From assembly GCF_000142805.1 (NCBI RefSeq), contig NC_013082.1, positions 682,001 to 746,000 of the forward strand: a stretch of DNA of 64,000 nucleotides. The letters run 5' to 3'. The notes below the pieces were generated by a model. The model was not told where the DNA came from and made no database searches. It saw nothing but the letters and a program-made list of their open reading frames with translations. Of this stretch, positions 19,778 through 29,371 are shown in pieces. This stretch comes from Lachancea thermotolerans CBS 6340 (lineage: Eukaryota; Ascomycota; Saccharomycetes; Saccharomycetales; Saccharomycetaceae). The translations under genes were made by a program, and so were the position numbers. Positions within the stretch are counted from its first letter, which is position 1. Every line of letters begins with the position of its first letter.

Positions 19778-21685
19778 ATGGCTAGTGAACGCGAGCCCTC
19801 AGACGATCCATCGGTTTCTCCGCGGTCAGCCTCGCCGCTCAAGCCCGCCTCTAGTGCGCCCGGCACGCCATTGGCGGCTGTTCCGCCGCCCCAAACTTCC
19901 GGGCTAAGCGCGCACATCGACTCCACGCGTACGCCGCCCGACTCGCAGTTGGATACCGCCAAGCCAACTTCTGCGCCGCAGAATACACCCGCCGACAGTC
20001 CTGAGCCGGCGCTGGGCTTGCCCGACAGCGCCGGGCGCGCTGTCGAGCACGGGTCCCAGCGCCCTCACTCCTCTCTGCCGCCGCCACCAATCCGGGGGGA
20101 TCGTGCCGGCGGCGGCCCGCCGGGCGAAAAAATTGAGGCCGGGAAAGAAGAAGGCGTCGTGAAGAGCGACGGAAAAGCCGCGGGCGCGCCCGACGCGGAC
20201 GTGAAAAGTGAGGGAAGCGGGGACAGCCTCGACGTCACCGGGAACGAAGAAGAGAAGGTCGCGGGCGACGACGCCGGTAGCGGCGGAACAGGCAGCGACG
20301 CGGGCGCGGACGAGGACGAGGACGAGGCGGCCGCGGCGCGGCGAATGCAGCTGCCGCACATCTCGACACTGCTGGCGATGTCGCGCGAGCAGGACGCGCG
20401 CGGCGGGCCGGCCTCGAACGCGGTGCTGGCGCGCCGCAGTGTGTTCGCCACGTCCGCATCGCGCTGCTCCAGTAGCGATAGCGGCAGTGCGCGCGAGACA
20501 GGATCCGGCGTCCCCGCACCCGCACTGGCGGTGCCGGGAAAGGTGCTGGGCGCGCGCAAGGTGCTGACGCCCAACCGGCTGTACTTTAACAGCCATCGCT
20601 CTGCCACAGACCCGAGCGCGAGCCCCGACCACAACTACAAAATCAACATCTCGTCGCTGCTCAACTCGCGCGGCGAAGACGTGTACACGCTGCGGTCCCA
20701 GGAGGACCCCAGCTCTTCCCCGGTGTTCGCGGGCCTCGTGGACAGCGAGGACGCGGGCGTCGTGGCGCCCCCCACGTCGCAGCCGCGGTTCATCAACTCC
20801 AAGCTGGACGAGGTGCGGTCGCGGGTCCTGCTGGACCCCAATTCACAGTCGCGCCCGCAACCACTGCCCTTTGCCGGCGCGCAATGGGCCTCGCGCGACG
20901 ACGACTCCGCGGCCGCAGGTGCCGCCGCGGCCATCATAACAAAGATGCGGTCCTCGCCGTACGGTGCGCACGACGACTCAAACTCTTCGAGCCGACCAGG
21001 CTCGGCCAGCTTCAGACAACACATGCGGCCCGTGATACGCATCAACCAGCGCGAGTACGAGTCCGATGACAGCGACGAAAACGCGATCATCGAGGATGAC
21101 ACCGAAGACGAGCTCCACGACGACTACCAGCGGCGCGGCTCCAACAAGATCAGCTGGAACAAGAGCGGGATGAAAAAGAGGGTCACCAGAAGACAATCCG
21201 CACCCTCTTCCAATTTCAAACGCAGACATTCAGGCTACAATGACAGCGCCAAGCGCGAATCGCGCCACTCCTCCACCTCCTCCACCTCCACGGTCACATC
21301 TCTGCTGTCCGCGGCGGCGTTGCTAGGAAAAGTACCGTCTGCCACCTCCCAAGAACAAGGTGGCGCCGGCCAACCCAGACACAAGACTTTATCTGTTAAC
21401 CACGAACCTTTCCTTACGCCCTCATCGCCGAAGGAAAAGCCCAGGCGAAAGAATAATTCCGGCTCGCGCTCGCGGACTGGTTGTTGGATCTGCAGGCTGC
21501 GCAAGAAAAAGTGCACTGAAGAGAAACCGAGCTGCCACAACTGTCTCCGGCTCAACCTGGAGTGTTTTTACGATCACACCAAGCCTGACTTCATCTCCGA
21601 CACGTCCAAGAAAAACGAGAAACTGGAAGAAATTAAAAAAAAGACTAAAGAGGCCAAACGCATGGCCATGAGAAGAAAACCTTAG
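19778..21685 (+). CDS. UME6: UME6, Zn2Cys6 regulator of early meiotic genes
   Basis: A DNA-binding factor that recruits Sin3-Rpd3 and Isw2 to URS1 sites to repress early meiotic and metabolic genes, and is converted for activation with Ime1 at meiosis. The only clear domain is a C-terminal zinc cluster, CWICRLRKKKC...CHNCLRLNLEC (569-596), followed by a basic, Lys-rich tail. The C-terminal position is unusual for Zn2Cys6 factors and typical of Ume6. The rest (1-565) is polar, disordered and Ser/Pro/Ala/Glu-rich. At 635 residues it is shorter than S. cerevisiae Ume6 (about 836). The 5' two thirds is very GC-rich. Order and strand match YDR207C. Confidence 0.94.
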   Translation: MASEREPSDDPSVSPRSASPLKPASSAPGTPLAAVPPPQTSGLSAHIDSTRTPPDSQLDTAKPTSAPQNTPADSPEPALGLPDSAGRAVEHGSQRPHSSLPPPPIRGDRAGGGPPGEKIEAGKEEGVVKSDGKAAGAPDADVKSEGSGDSLDVTGNEEEKVAGDDAGSGGTGSDAGADEDEDEAAAARRMQLPHISTLLAMSREQDARGGPASNAVLARRSVFATSASRCSSSDSGSARETGSGVPAPALAVPGKVLGARKVLTPNRLYFNSHRSATDPSASPDHNYKINISSLLNSRGEDVYTLRSQEDPSSSPVFAGLVDSEDAGVVAPPTSQPRFINSKLDEVRSRVLLDPNSQSRPQPLPFAGAQWASRDDDSAAAGAAAAIITKMRSSPYGAHDDSNSSSRPGSASFRQHMRPVIRINQREYESDDSDENAIIEDDTEDELHDDYQRRGSNKISWNKSGMKKRVTRRQSAPSSNFKRRHSGYNDSAKRESRHSSTSSTSTVTSLLSAAALLGKVPSATSQEQGGAGQPRHKTLSVNHEPFLTPSSPKEKPRRKNNSGSRSRTGCWICRLRKKKCTEEKPSCHNCLRLNLECFYDHTKPDFISDTSKKNEKLEEIKKKTKEAKRMAMRRKP

Positions 21686-21917
21686 AACTCCGCCACCAGT
21701 ACCATTACGCATAAATGATCCGAGAGACTCGCAAGTGCTGAGACAGCATTCCACAATGACTTAGCCATTGGGACTATTCACAATTTTTTTTTTTTATTTT
21801 TTTGGTAGGGAAACACAAGACATGTCGGCGGCAGAACAAGGCCTTTTAACAATCAATTGTACATCACATAGACTACTTCTATATAACTTTCAAGCAGATT
21901 TCCACACCTCAATCCTA

Positions 21918-24308
21918 TCAATATTGTGGATAGGCGTAGTTCCCCATGAACGCAGGAGACTGAGCCTGGAGGCCGGCTGTCCCTTGTTGGGGAGCAAGTG
22001 GCGCAGGAGGGTTCATGCCGGCGTTTTGAGGTAGAGGCATCATAGGGTTGTATGCAGCTAGAGGGTATGCCTGAGGCCAGTATTGCATGTAAGGTGTGTT
22101 CACCATCTGGAGAGGAACATTAGGATAGAATGGCGCCTCGAACAGTTGGCTTGTATTGGGCGCAGCGTTTTGCACAATCGCCGGAGAGCTGACAGGAGCA
22201 TGGGGAGGATAGTACTGCATAGGCTGTGCCATCACTGGAGCAGCTGCATTAGGGGTGCTACCTGCCGCAGGGCTCATATTCAAAGGAGGTTCTACTGCGG
22301 CGGGCATAGCCTGGTGTCTCTCGGAGAGACTACTTCTGCTTTCTGAACCCGCCGCCTTTTGTTTGGTGAAACTCGGAGTGCTGACATCTCGAGATAGCGG
22401 TCTCTCGGTGAATGAGGTACTAGGTCTTGCCTTGATACTAGCAGGCGCCTGAGGTACGGAGGACCCGCTGTAGCCCCATGTAGCAGGGCCAGACTCATTC
22501 TGGATTTTTGCCTCAAGCTCTCGCATTGACACTGACTTTTTAAGAGTGGATTGGGGAGTGTTTTTAGCCTTTTGAGCCCAGCTCTGCCCCGCTTTGGTCT
22601 TAATCGCAGACTTCATAAACTGCCCATCAACAAATTGGATACCACAAGCGTTTTTCGCCAAAAATCTCTTCCCGGACACACCGACAGCCTCAAGTCTCAG
22701 CTTATGTTCATCCTTCTTGGACAGCCTTTTGTCAACCATCCCAATCAAGGCGCCTGATGCATTACCGGCGCTGAAAACCTCATCGTCATTGAAGTCAGAA
22801 AGAGTAAATTTCACACTTTTGAAATCTCTGAGCGAAACGTCTTCTTCAAAAAAGTAAGGCCTTCTAGGCCGGTGGTTGAGCTCCGGAGGCCGTGTCAACG
22901 TTGGGCTTTTAAGAACAGAGTTCATCAAACGCATCATTGCGTCACAAAACCTCACATCTCTATGAGCGAATTGCAGTGCAGCCTTGTTACTCATTAACCA
23001 GCAGTTAACAACGCGGACAAAAGCGAGGTAAACCCATTCCTGTTGGTTTTCAATTTCCTTAACCACAACATTGTCAATAAAATGACTAATGAGATCAAAG
23101 CTAAAGCCCAAGAATGAGTTCTTAACCTTTTGAGTAGCTTTTTCGTCCTTGTTCGCGCTATTGTAGGTCTTCAACAGGTCGAATCCGGCAATCAATAAAA
23201 TTTCGTTTTGTAGGATCAAAGGAAGGTTCTTGGCGTACCTGGTAGCAGTCTTTTGGCAATACTGCTCTCTAATATGCTGCAATCTAGCTCCGCTGAGTAG
23301 ACACTTTCCGGTTTCACCAGACCAGAGTGCAGGGGCGAAATTGGCACAGAACAAGACCAAGAAGTATATTTCGATAATTTCCCGGTTGACCACTCGCCCG
23401 TCTCTTTCTTGTTTGAAGATGTCTTGAAATGCGATCATGACTTGCGTGAAGATTTTGCTGTTGGGGTCGCAAACTGAGCTCAAAAAATTGGGGAGCCCTG
23501 CCGCACTAGGGAGCCGGGAGAGCGCGCTTCTAGCAAACGAATATGTCGAAAAGCCAAAGTTTCTGGCTTGAACGTAAATCAGACCCTCTTGGAGGTAGGG
23601 TTCACCAACTGAAGGGAGAACTAAAGTCGCCAGGTTGAAGTACCTCATCGATTTTTTAAAAAACTGGAGGTCTTGGGAAGTATCCTTGAATTTCTCGCAC
23701 ATTGACTTATACCGGTGGCATGACCCAAGGTTCAGTAAAGACCGGTGAATTAGGATTATGACCGAAATAGCCAGCTGGTCGTCGCTTCGAAGGACGGTTT
23801 TCTCAGGGCTTTCCTTTGTCTGGATGTTCAACTTTTGAAGGAAGAGGTGTGGCAGAATTTCAAACAGCTCGAACTCGGAACTCACTTTTTCGAGAATGCC
23901 GTAGTAGAACTTGTGGATGACCTTGAAAAACTTGGTGAGCTTGGAGTTTAGCTTTCTTAACTCAACGTAACGAGGTTTTTGGTCAACATTGACCGACACA
24001 AGGTGCTGCCGCCAAAGCTGGAACCACTTGAATATCGGGTAATGCACACTTTTCCACAAACAGTCCATAGTTAATTGCATGTCTTCGGCACCTCTCACCG
24101 GCTCGCCTGCATGCCCTTGGCCATCGTCCGACAGCAGTATCTCGTCGAAATACTTGTTGCACTTAGAGTGCGCGAATGTAAGAAACCCACTGAGCAATGC
24201 GTCGTCCTGGTTTGCGGAGTATGCCTGCAAGATGCCGGCCAGCTGCTCTTGGTATTTTTTAAACTGATTCAGGATCCCTTCCGGACCTGAGTACTCAACG
24301 CTTGACAT
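21918..24308 (-). CDS. EBS1: EST1/EBS1-family protein (pre-duplication single copy)
   Basis: In S. cerevisiae this ancestor gave EST1 (YLR233C), which recruits telomerase to telomeres, and EBS1 (YDR206W), a Smg7-like factor in mRNA decay and translation. Here one gene sits where both would map, so it may do both jobs. From the first ATG it has 796 residues: an N-terminal alpha-helical 14-3-3/TPR-like region (about 1-450), then a Pro/Gln/Tyr-rich disordered tail. The tail is closer to Ebs1 than to the shorter Est1. The open frame extends 6 codons further up but from a TTG. The symbol follows the EBS1 side because of length and tail; EST1 is equally valid by descent. Confidence 0.9.
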   Translation of the reverse strand: MSSVEYSGPEGILNQFKKYQEQLAGILQAYSANQDDALLSGFLTFAHSKCNKYFDEILLSDDGQGHAGEPVRGAEDMQLTMDCLWKSVHYPIFKWFQLWRQHLVSVNVDQKPRYVELRKLNSKLTKFFKVIHKFYYGILEKVSSEFELFEILPHLFLQKLNIQTKESPEKTVLRSDDQLAISVIILIHRSLLNLGSCHRYKSMCEKFKDTSQDLQFFKKSMRYFNLATLVLPSVGEPYLQEGLIYVQARNFGFSTYSFARSALSRLPSAAGLPNFLSSVCDPNSKIFTQVMIAFQDIFKQERDGRVVNREIIEIYFLVLFCANFAPALWSGETGKCLLSGARLQHIREQYCQKTATRYAKNLPLILQNEILLIAGFDLLKTYNSANKDEKATQKVKNSFLGFSFDLISHFIDNVVVKEIENQQEWVYLAFVRVVNCWLMSNKAALQFAHRDVRFCDAMMRLMNSVLKSPTLTRPPELNHRPRRPYFFEEDVSLRDFKSVKFTLSDFNDDEVFSAGNASGALIGMVDKRLSKKDEHKLRLEAVGVSGKRFLAKNACGIQFVDGQFMKSAIKTKAGQSWAQKAKNTPQSTLKKSVSMRELEAKIQNESGPATWGYSGSSVPQAPASIKARPSTSFTERPLSRDVSTPSFTKQKAAGSESRSSLSERHQAMPAAVEPPLNMSPAAGSTPNAAAPVMAQPMQYYPPHAPVSSPAIVQNAAPNTSQLFEAPFYPNVPLQMVNTPYMQYWPQAYPLAAYNPMMPLPQNAGMNPPAPLAPQQGTAGLQAQSPAFMGNYAYPQY

Positions 24309-24630
24309 TACTAATTTCTTTTTCAACTAGTTTACATATGTGTCAAACGAAATCTAGGTGTAGGGCCAACGCTCTATCAGACCAGTTCTGTTAAGGTCCG
24401 ATCTAAATGATGTACATAATTGTTCCGGCTGGCATATCAAATTTTTCTTTACTGGCGTTTTGACATTCTCATCTGTTCAAATTATAATGAGTACATAAGT
24501 ACTCATGATTAGGAAACAAGCCGATGAGGCCTTACATCGAAAACACAAAAGCATGCTAAACAAATTCATGGCGTCCTTGAAACTGGCCATCACAACAAGG
24601 TGCTGAGCAAGAGTCGATTTTGAATGGCTT
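24309..24630. promoter_or_regulatory. Divergent EBS1-TOP3 promoter
   Basis: A 322-bp AT-rich spacer between two divergent ATGs. It ends with an upstream ATG that overlaps the TOP3 start. No further motif is assignable. Confidence 0.6.
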
Positions 24631-24656
24631 ATGCCTCGGGTTGTTTGCGTTGCTGA
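24624..24656 (+). promoter_or_regulatory. Possible uORF overlapping the TOP3 start
   Basis: An ATG 7 nt upstream of the TOP3 ATG opens a 10-codon frame in another register that ends in TGA inside TOP3. If the transcript includes it, ribosomes would have to skip it to make Top3. Neither ATG has the favoured A at -3. Confidence 0.45.
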
Positions 24657-26514
24657 GAAAAACTCTATTGCAAAGGCGGTTGCTGGAATACTAAGTGGAG
24701 GAAGATGTTCCAGACGAGACAGTCCTAACAAGTATATCAAAAACTATGATTTCACTTTCAGCTTCGGGTTCAGCGGCTCGAGCAGTGTAACAATGACGTC
24801 CGTGGCCGGACATCTGACAGGGCTGGACCTTGACCAGGCTCACGGGTGGGGGAAGTGTCCGATTCCGCAGGTCTTTGACGCGCCTATCGTAGATACGCGA
24901 ACCAAAGACCAGCAGAAAATCGCAGACAACATCAAAAAAGAATGCAGGAATGCCGACTATCTTATGATTTGGACAGATTGCGATAGAGAGGGCGAGTACA
25001 TTGGATGGGAGATCGTGCAGACCGCAATACAGGCCAATCAGTCACTACAGGCAAATGTTTACCGTGCGGTTTTCTCGCATTTAGAGAGCGGGCATATCAT
25101 GCACGCTGCGAGAAACCCCAAGCGGCTCGATCAGCGAGCCGTTGACGCTGTGAGAACGCGAATGGAAGTCGACTTGAGATCGGGTGTGGCCTTCACGCGT
25201 TTTCTTACCGAGCTTCTGGGGTCTACAGTCGGGCGCGACTCTGGTTCCAAAAACGATCAGAGGCCAATTATATCGTACGGGACCTGCCAGTTCCCAACTC
25301 TGGGATTCGTGGTCGACAGGTTCGAAAGAATTCGGAAATTTGTTCCGGAGAAATTCTGGTTTATACAGATCTCGATCCCAAACGACAGCGAAAAAACAGT
25401 TTTCCAGTGGGAAAGGGGCCATCTATTTGATAGGCTTGCTGTGGCAGTGATCTACGAACTCTGTCTCGAGGCTTCCGGGAATATCGCCAAAGTTGCTGAT
25501 CTGAAGTCAAAACCTACAACAAAGTGGAGGCCACTACCCTTGACCACTGTGGAGTTACAAAAAAACTGCTCGAGATTTTTAAAGATGAGTGCAAAGACAT
25601 CTCTCGATGCCGCAGAAAAGCTGTACCAAAAAGGATACATTTCATACCCCAGAACAGAAACCGATATATTCCCTCCAAATATGGATTTACAGGCGCTAGT
25701 TCAGCAACAGACAAACGACCGCCGATGGGGAGAGTATGCTCAAAATCTCTTGAACGGGAACGGCCCCAATTGCTTCAAATGGCCGAGAGCTGGTAAGAAT
25801 GATGATAAAGCGCATCCCCCGATCCATCCCATTGTCAGCTGTGGCGAGGGCCTAGATAACGAAAACGAAAAAAAGGTGTACGAGTACGTTACAAGGCATT
25901 TCTTAGCGTGCTGCTCCGAAGACTCCAAGGGTCACTCAACAACGATGGTTTTACATTGGGGCCCGGAGGCCTTCACTGCCAACGGAATAGTCGTGCTTGA
26001 GCGGAATTTTCTGGACGTCTACTTGTGGATGAAATGGGAGACAACGAAGCAACTGCCGAATCTCAACGTTGGTCAAGAAGTTGAGCTTCTGACCTACTTA
26101 ATGAAAGATGGACAGACCTCTCCTCCCAACCAAATGACTGAAAGTGAGCTTATTCTTCTGATGGATGCCAATGGGATTGGAACGGACGCCACAATTGCAG
26201 AGCACATCGAAAAGATTCAACAAAGAGATTACATCAAGAAAAAGAAGGTGAATAAGCAAACATACCTAATTCCAACCACATTGGGGATCTCTCTTGTTCA
26301 CGGTTTTGAGGCCATTGGGTTAGAAGATTCTTTTGCGAAACCATTTTTACGGCGCGAGATGGAGCTTGATCTCAAGCTAATTTGTAGCGGGAACAAAAAT
26401 CGTGCGGATGTTGTCAAAGATTTGATAAACAAGTACCAGAATTACTATGGATTGACCTCTACGAAACAAGTCAAATTAATCGAAACGTACACTAACATAA
26501 AGTCAGTTATGTAA
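24631..26514 (+). CDS. TOP3: TOP3, DNA topoisomerase III
   Basis: A type IA topoisomerase that works with Sgs1 and Rmi1 to dissolve double Holliday junctions and decatenate DNA. The 627 residues begin with a Toprim domain (CVAEKNSIAKAV, then WTDCDREGEYIG with Asp116/Asp118 for metal binding). The catalytic tyrosine is Tyr339 in GYISYPRTETD. The later motif LILLMDANGIGTDATIAEHI is a type IA signature. S. cerevisiae Top3 is about 656 residues. The gene matches YLR234W and converges on MSC2 with a 54-bp gap. Confidence 0.97.
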   Translation: MPRVVCVAEKNSIAKAVAGILSGGRCSRRDSPNKYIKNYDFTFSFGFSGSSSVTMTSVAGHLTGLDLDQAHGWGKCPIPQVFDAPIVDTRTKDQQKIADNIKKECRNADYLMIWTDCDREGEYIGWEIVQTAIQANQSLQANVYRAVFSHLESGHIMHAARNPKRLDQRAVDAVRTRMEVDLRSGVAFTRFLTELLGSTVGRDSGSKNDQRPIISYGTCQFPTLGFVVDRFERIRKFVPEKFWFIQISIPNDSEKTVFQWERGHLFDRLAVAVIYELCLEASGNIAKVADLKSKPTTKWRPLPLTTVELQKNCSRFLKMSAKTSLDAAEKLYQKGYISYPRTETDIFPPNMDLQALVQQQTNDRRWGEYAQNLLNGNGPNCFKWPRAGKNDDKAHPPIHPIVSCGEGLDNENEKKVYEYVTRHFLACCSEDSKGHSTTMVLHWGPEAFTANGIVVLERNFLDVYLWMKWETTKQLPNLNVGQEVELLTYLMKDGQTSPPNQMTESELILLMDANGIGTDATIAEHIEKIQQRDYIKKKKVNKQTYLIPTTLGISLVHGFEAIGLEDSFAKPFLRREMELDLKLICSGNKNRADVVKDLINKYQNYYGLTSTKQVKLIETYTNIKSVM

Positions 26515-26568
26515 AACACGAAAGCTATCGTATATGCATGAAACCGAGTTGCTTCTCAGTTCTCTCCT

Positions 26569-28653
26569 TCACTTGATATTGGATACCGCAGTCATGCCCG
26601 CCATGGATGACGTGCGACACCAGCATGCTGAGTCCTTGGGCTCCACTTGGATCCAAGCCTTGATCCCCGCACCTTCCATGATCTTTTCAGCTCTCTTTTT
26701 TATGATGGTAGAGTTTTCACCCTCCATATACTGAATATGAATATAGCCAATGAGACTCTTCTTGCTGTCCTTCTCTGATTGGGCGTCTTCGTCACAGTGC
26801 GAGTGCGAGTGCCCGTGTGAATGAGAGTGGCCTCCATGAGCACGCGAGGAAGATGGTGGCCAGAAACATGGCGTTGTATAGCCCGTGATACCTGGAGTCA
26901 TGGAGATTTGATTCAAGGCGCTCTTCAAAGCGTTATTTTCCTTATCGCTCAAACGGAGCAAGATGCTCGAAGTGGTTGATTTAATCAACGGAATTGAGCT
27001 CATTAAGATCAGAAGAGCAATGAAAATCGAGGCTATTGGGTCAAAGATTTGCAAGTTGAACATTTTAGTCAAAAGCGTAGAAATCACGACCCCGACAGAA
27101 CCGAGCGTGTCTGCCATTATATGCAAGAAGATGCCTCTCATGTTCTCATTGCCGCCGTCGTGTGAGTGTCCACCATGATCAAACGCGAAGAGGCCCAGTA
27201 AGTTCACAACCAAGCCCAGAAATGAAACAACTAAAAGTTCGTTTGTTTCCAGCAGGACGGTCGGATTGAAAACCCTGTCAACTGCTTCAACAAGGATCCC
27301 GGAAACAATACCGATCAACAGAACACCGTTTGTGAACCCTGCGAGCGTCTCGAGATAGCCTAGGGCAAATGGGAATGTGTCATTCGCGGGGTTCTTTGAA
27401 AGCACACCTGCCACTAGTCCCAGTAGAAGGGACATGCAGTCTAGCGCCATGTGCAGCGAATCCGATAACAGGCCCAGTGACTTCGAGCGGAAAGAGTAGA
27501 GCAGCTGGACAAACATGAACGCAGTGTTCAGGAGCAGAAAAGAGAAGATAGACCTTGTCTCTTTGTTAGTGGCCAGCTGGGCGAAGAGGCCCTGCTTGAG
27601 TTCGCCGTCGCCGTGCGCGCTTTGTGTCGAATGGGAGTGGGTGTGTGCATGCGAGTGGTCGTGGGAGTGCTCATGGGAGTGCTCATGGGAGTGCTCATGG
27701 GAGTGCTCATGGGAGTTTTCGTGGGAATGCTCCAGCTTGCACTTGTGGACGCACTCGTCCTCGTTGTGGGCATGGTGGTCGACGTCCGGGAGCGCGACGG
27801 CGTTGATCTTGGAAACGACGCCGCTAGAGGCAACAAACAGAAGCATGAGAACGTCGCTAGAGATGGAGCTGGACAGGTGGTTGAAGGCCAGGTACTGCAG
27901 GAGCATAGCCGTGAGCCCCAGAGCAGGCGGAATATAATGCGACCGTCCGAGTGTTAGGGCGTTTTGCTGGGACTGGTCGCTGCAGAGCTCTTTCCAGCTG
28001 ACAAACATCAGAAAGAGGCACCCGAGAAACACAAAGATCATGGCGTACTGCAGGTCCAGGCCCGACTGGCGGAAGACGGGCGTGTATCCAAAGGGGTCCG
28101 CGAAGGCCAGGTTCAGCAGGGCAGCGATGACGATCGAGAGGATTGCGAGGTGCAGCGGCCGCAGCCGCTTGCCGAGCGAGAGGCCGCGACCGCCGGGCCT
28201 GCCCAGCTTGAGGTACAGCGTCAGCACGATGGCCAGGTAACTGGCGGCCGTCTTGTAGTAGCCGTGGCCCTGGGCGTAGTCCATGGCGAAGCTCAGTGCC
28301 GGGAGCACGGCGTAGTGCCAGTTGAGGGATGCGAAGCCGGCCAGGAGCTGGAGAAGCAGGGCCGAGAGGACCGAGGTCTGGATGTGGCCCAGCAGCGAGT
28401 TGAGCGAGAAGCTCACGAAAGCCAGGCCGAGGGCGGCGCTCGGGCGCTCGAGGACCCCGAAGTAGTCTCCGGCGCTGGCAACGGCGCTCGCACACAGCAG
28501 GGGGGCGGCCACGTTTCGCAGAAGGGGCTCCAGCAGCGCGCCGCCCGTGCTGTCGCGGCCCGCGCCGGCGCAGACGATCAGGTTGCTGGACAACAGCACC
28601 GTGGGATACGAAAGCACCAGGGGGATGCGGGGGAGAAGGTCGTCCAGCGGCAT
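26569..28653 (-). CDS. MSC2: MSC2, cation diffusion facilitator zinc transporter
   Basis: Moves zinc into the ER and secretory pathway, in S. cerevisiae as a complex with Zrg17. The protein has many membrane segments in its N-terminal half, a His-rich loop of alternating His, Ser and Glu residues (about 27660-27760), then a CDF core. The core carries the paired metal-site motifs HMALD and HIMAD, and near the end comes a second His-rich patch (HGGHSHSHGHSHSH). The chosen ATG gives 694 residues. A further in-frame ATG at 28836 would give 755, but the extra part is Pro/Ser-rich and runs through the CACGTG promoter cluster, so I prefer the shorter form. Order matches YDR205W. Confidence 0.92.
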   Translation of the reverse strand: MPLDDLLPRIPLVLSYPTVLLSSNLIVCAGAGRDSTGGALLEPLLRNVAAPLLCASAVASAGDYFGVLERPSAALGLAFVSFSLNSLLGHIQTSVLSALLLQLLAGFASLNWHYAVLPALSFAMDYAQGHGYYKTAASYLAIVLTLYLKLGRPGGRGLSLGKRLRPLHLAILSIVIAALLNLAFADPFGYTPVFRQSGLDLQYAMIFVFLGCLFLMFVSWKELCSDQSQQNALTLGRSHYIPPALGLTAMLLQYLAFNHLSSSISSDVLMLLFVASSGVVSKINAVALPDVDHHAHNEDECVHKCKLEHSHENSHEHSHEHSHEHSHEHSHDHSHAHTHSHSTQSAHGDGELKQGLFAQLATNKETRSIFSFLLLNTAFMFVQLLYSFRSKSLGLLSDSLHMALDCMSLLLGLVAGVLSKNPANDTFPFALGYLETLAGFTNGVLLIGIVSGILVEAVDRVFNPTVLLETNELLVVSFLGLVVNLLGLFAFDHGGHSHDGGNENMRGIFLHIMADTLGSVGVVISTLLTKMFNLQIFDPIASIFIALLILMSSIPLIKSTTSSILLRLSDKENNALKSALNQISMTPGITGYTTPCFWPPSSSRAHGGHSHSHGHSHSHCDEDAQSEKDSKKSLIGYIHIQYMEGENSTIIKKRAEKIMEGAGIKAWIQVEPKDSACWCRTSSMAGMTAVSNIK
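27663..27710. repeat. 12-bp tandem repeat encoding the MSC2 His-rich loop
   Basis: Four perfect copies of GGGAGTGCTCAT (plus strand), with degenerate copies on both sides. On the coding strand each unit encodes His-Glu-His-Ser. Copy number is likely to vary between strains because perfect 12-bp repeats slip easily. Confidence 0.92.
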
Positions 28654-29371
28654 GGGGAGGGGTATCGGTGTTGGGGCGGTGGCTCTAGTCTTGGGTGGGA
28701 GGAGGACTAACCTGCACGGTGGTGGATCGAGAAATACCAGTGACGAAACAGGGCGGGCGGAGCTTGAAGGCGTCACGTGAACTACGGGACCTCGGGGCCA
28801 CGTGAGATGAGGGACATCACGTGGGTAACAGGACATCACGTACCACGTGACACGTGTGGGGTGACAGGACGCATGTGATCTGCACGTGACACTTTACATC
28901 GCTATACACGTAGATCACGTGCGCGCGCCCAGCACGTGCCGCCACGTGACCCCGGCCTTAAGCCCGCCCGCGGTCCTCTTGGAGCCGCGCGCCTCCCACG
29001 CGCCTCCCACACACTCCCGCACGCCCCCGCGCACCCGCACACCCGCCACGTGACCCTCCCAACCACACCGCCCGTCGCTCCCCGCGACAATGGCCTGATG
29101 ATGTGCGATGCCGTAACAAATTTCATATCCTAATTCCAATAAGCTCTCTCTAACTGCATATTCCTCTCTCCCTTGCCTCCGGAGACTTGGCACAGGGCAC
29201 TTACAGCCGGCGTCGCCGCGAGAACCGTGAAGGAAAAAGGAAGATGCGAGCCTGCCCGGCGAGAAAATTCTCCAGGCCAGGGACCTATATTACCAGCCGC
29301 CGCGAGCGCCCTCTGGAGCACTCCGGCGCAGCTGCAGCAGAGACCAGCAAGCCAGCAAGCCAGCAACAACA
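28654..29371. promoter_or_regulatory. Divergent MSC2-THI7 promoter
   Basis: A 718-bp GC-rich spacer that carries ten CACGTG sites (given separately). The THI7 ATG follows a CAA-rich leader. No matching Zap1 (zinc) element was found on the MSC2 side. Confidence 0.7.
28774..29052. promoter_or_regulatory. Cluster of ten CACGTG E-boxes
   Basis: CACGTG begins at 28774, 28799, 28818, 28844, 28851, 28883, 28916, 28933, 28943 and 29047. Seven carry a T just 5' of the motif or an A just 3' of it, the flank preferred by Cbf1 (RTCACRTG); the first is the full palindrome TCACGTGA. Such sites are bound by bHLH factors (Cbf1, Pho4, Tye7, Ino2/4 variants). The cluster lies upstream of both MSC2 and THI7. 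Which factor uses it cannot be told from sequence. Confidence 0.85.
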
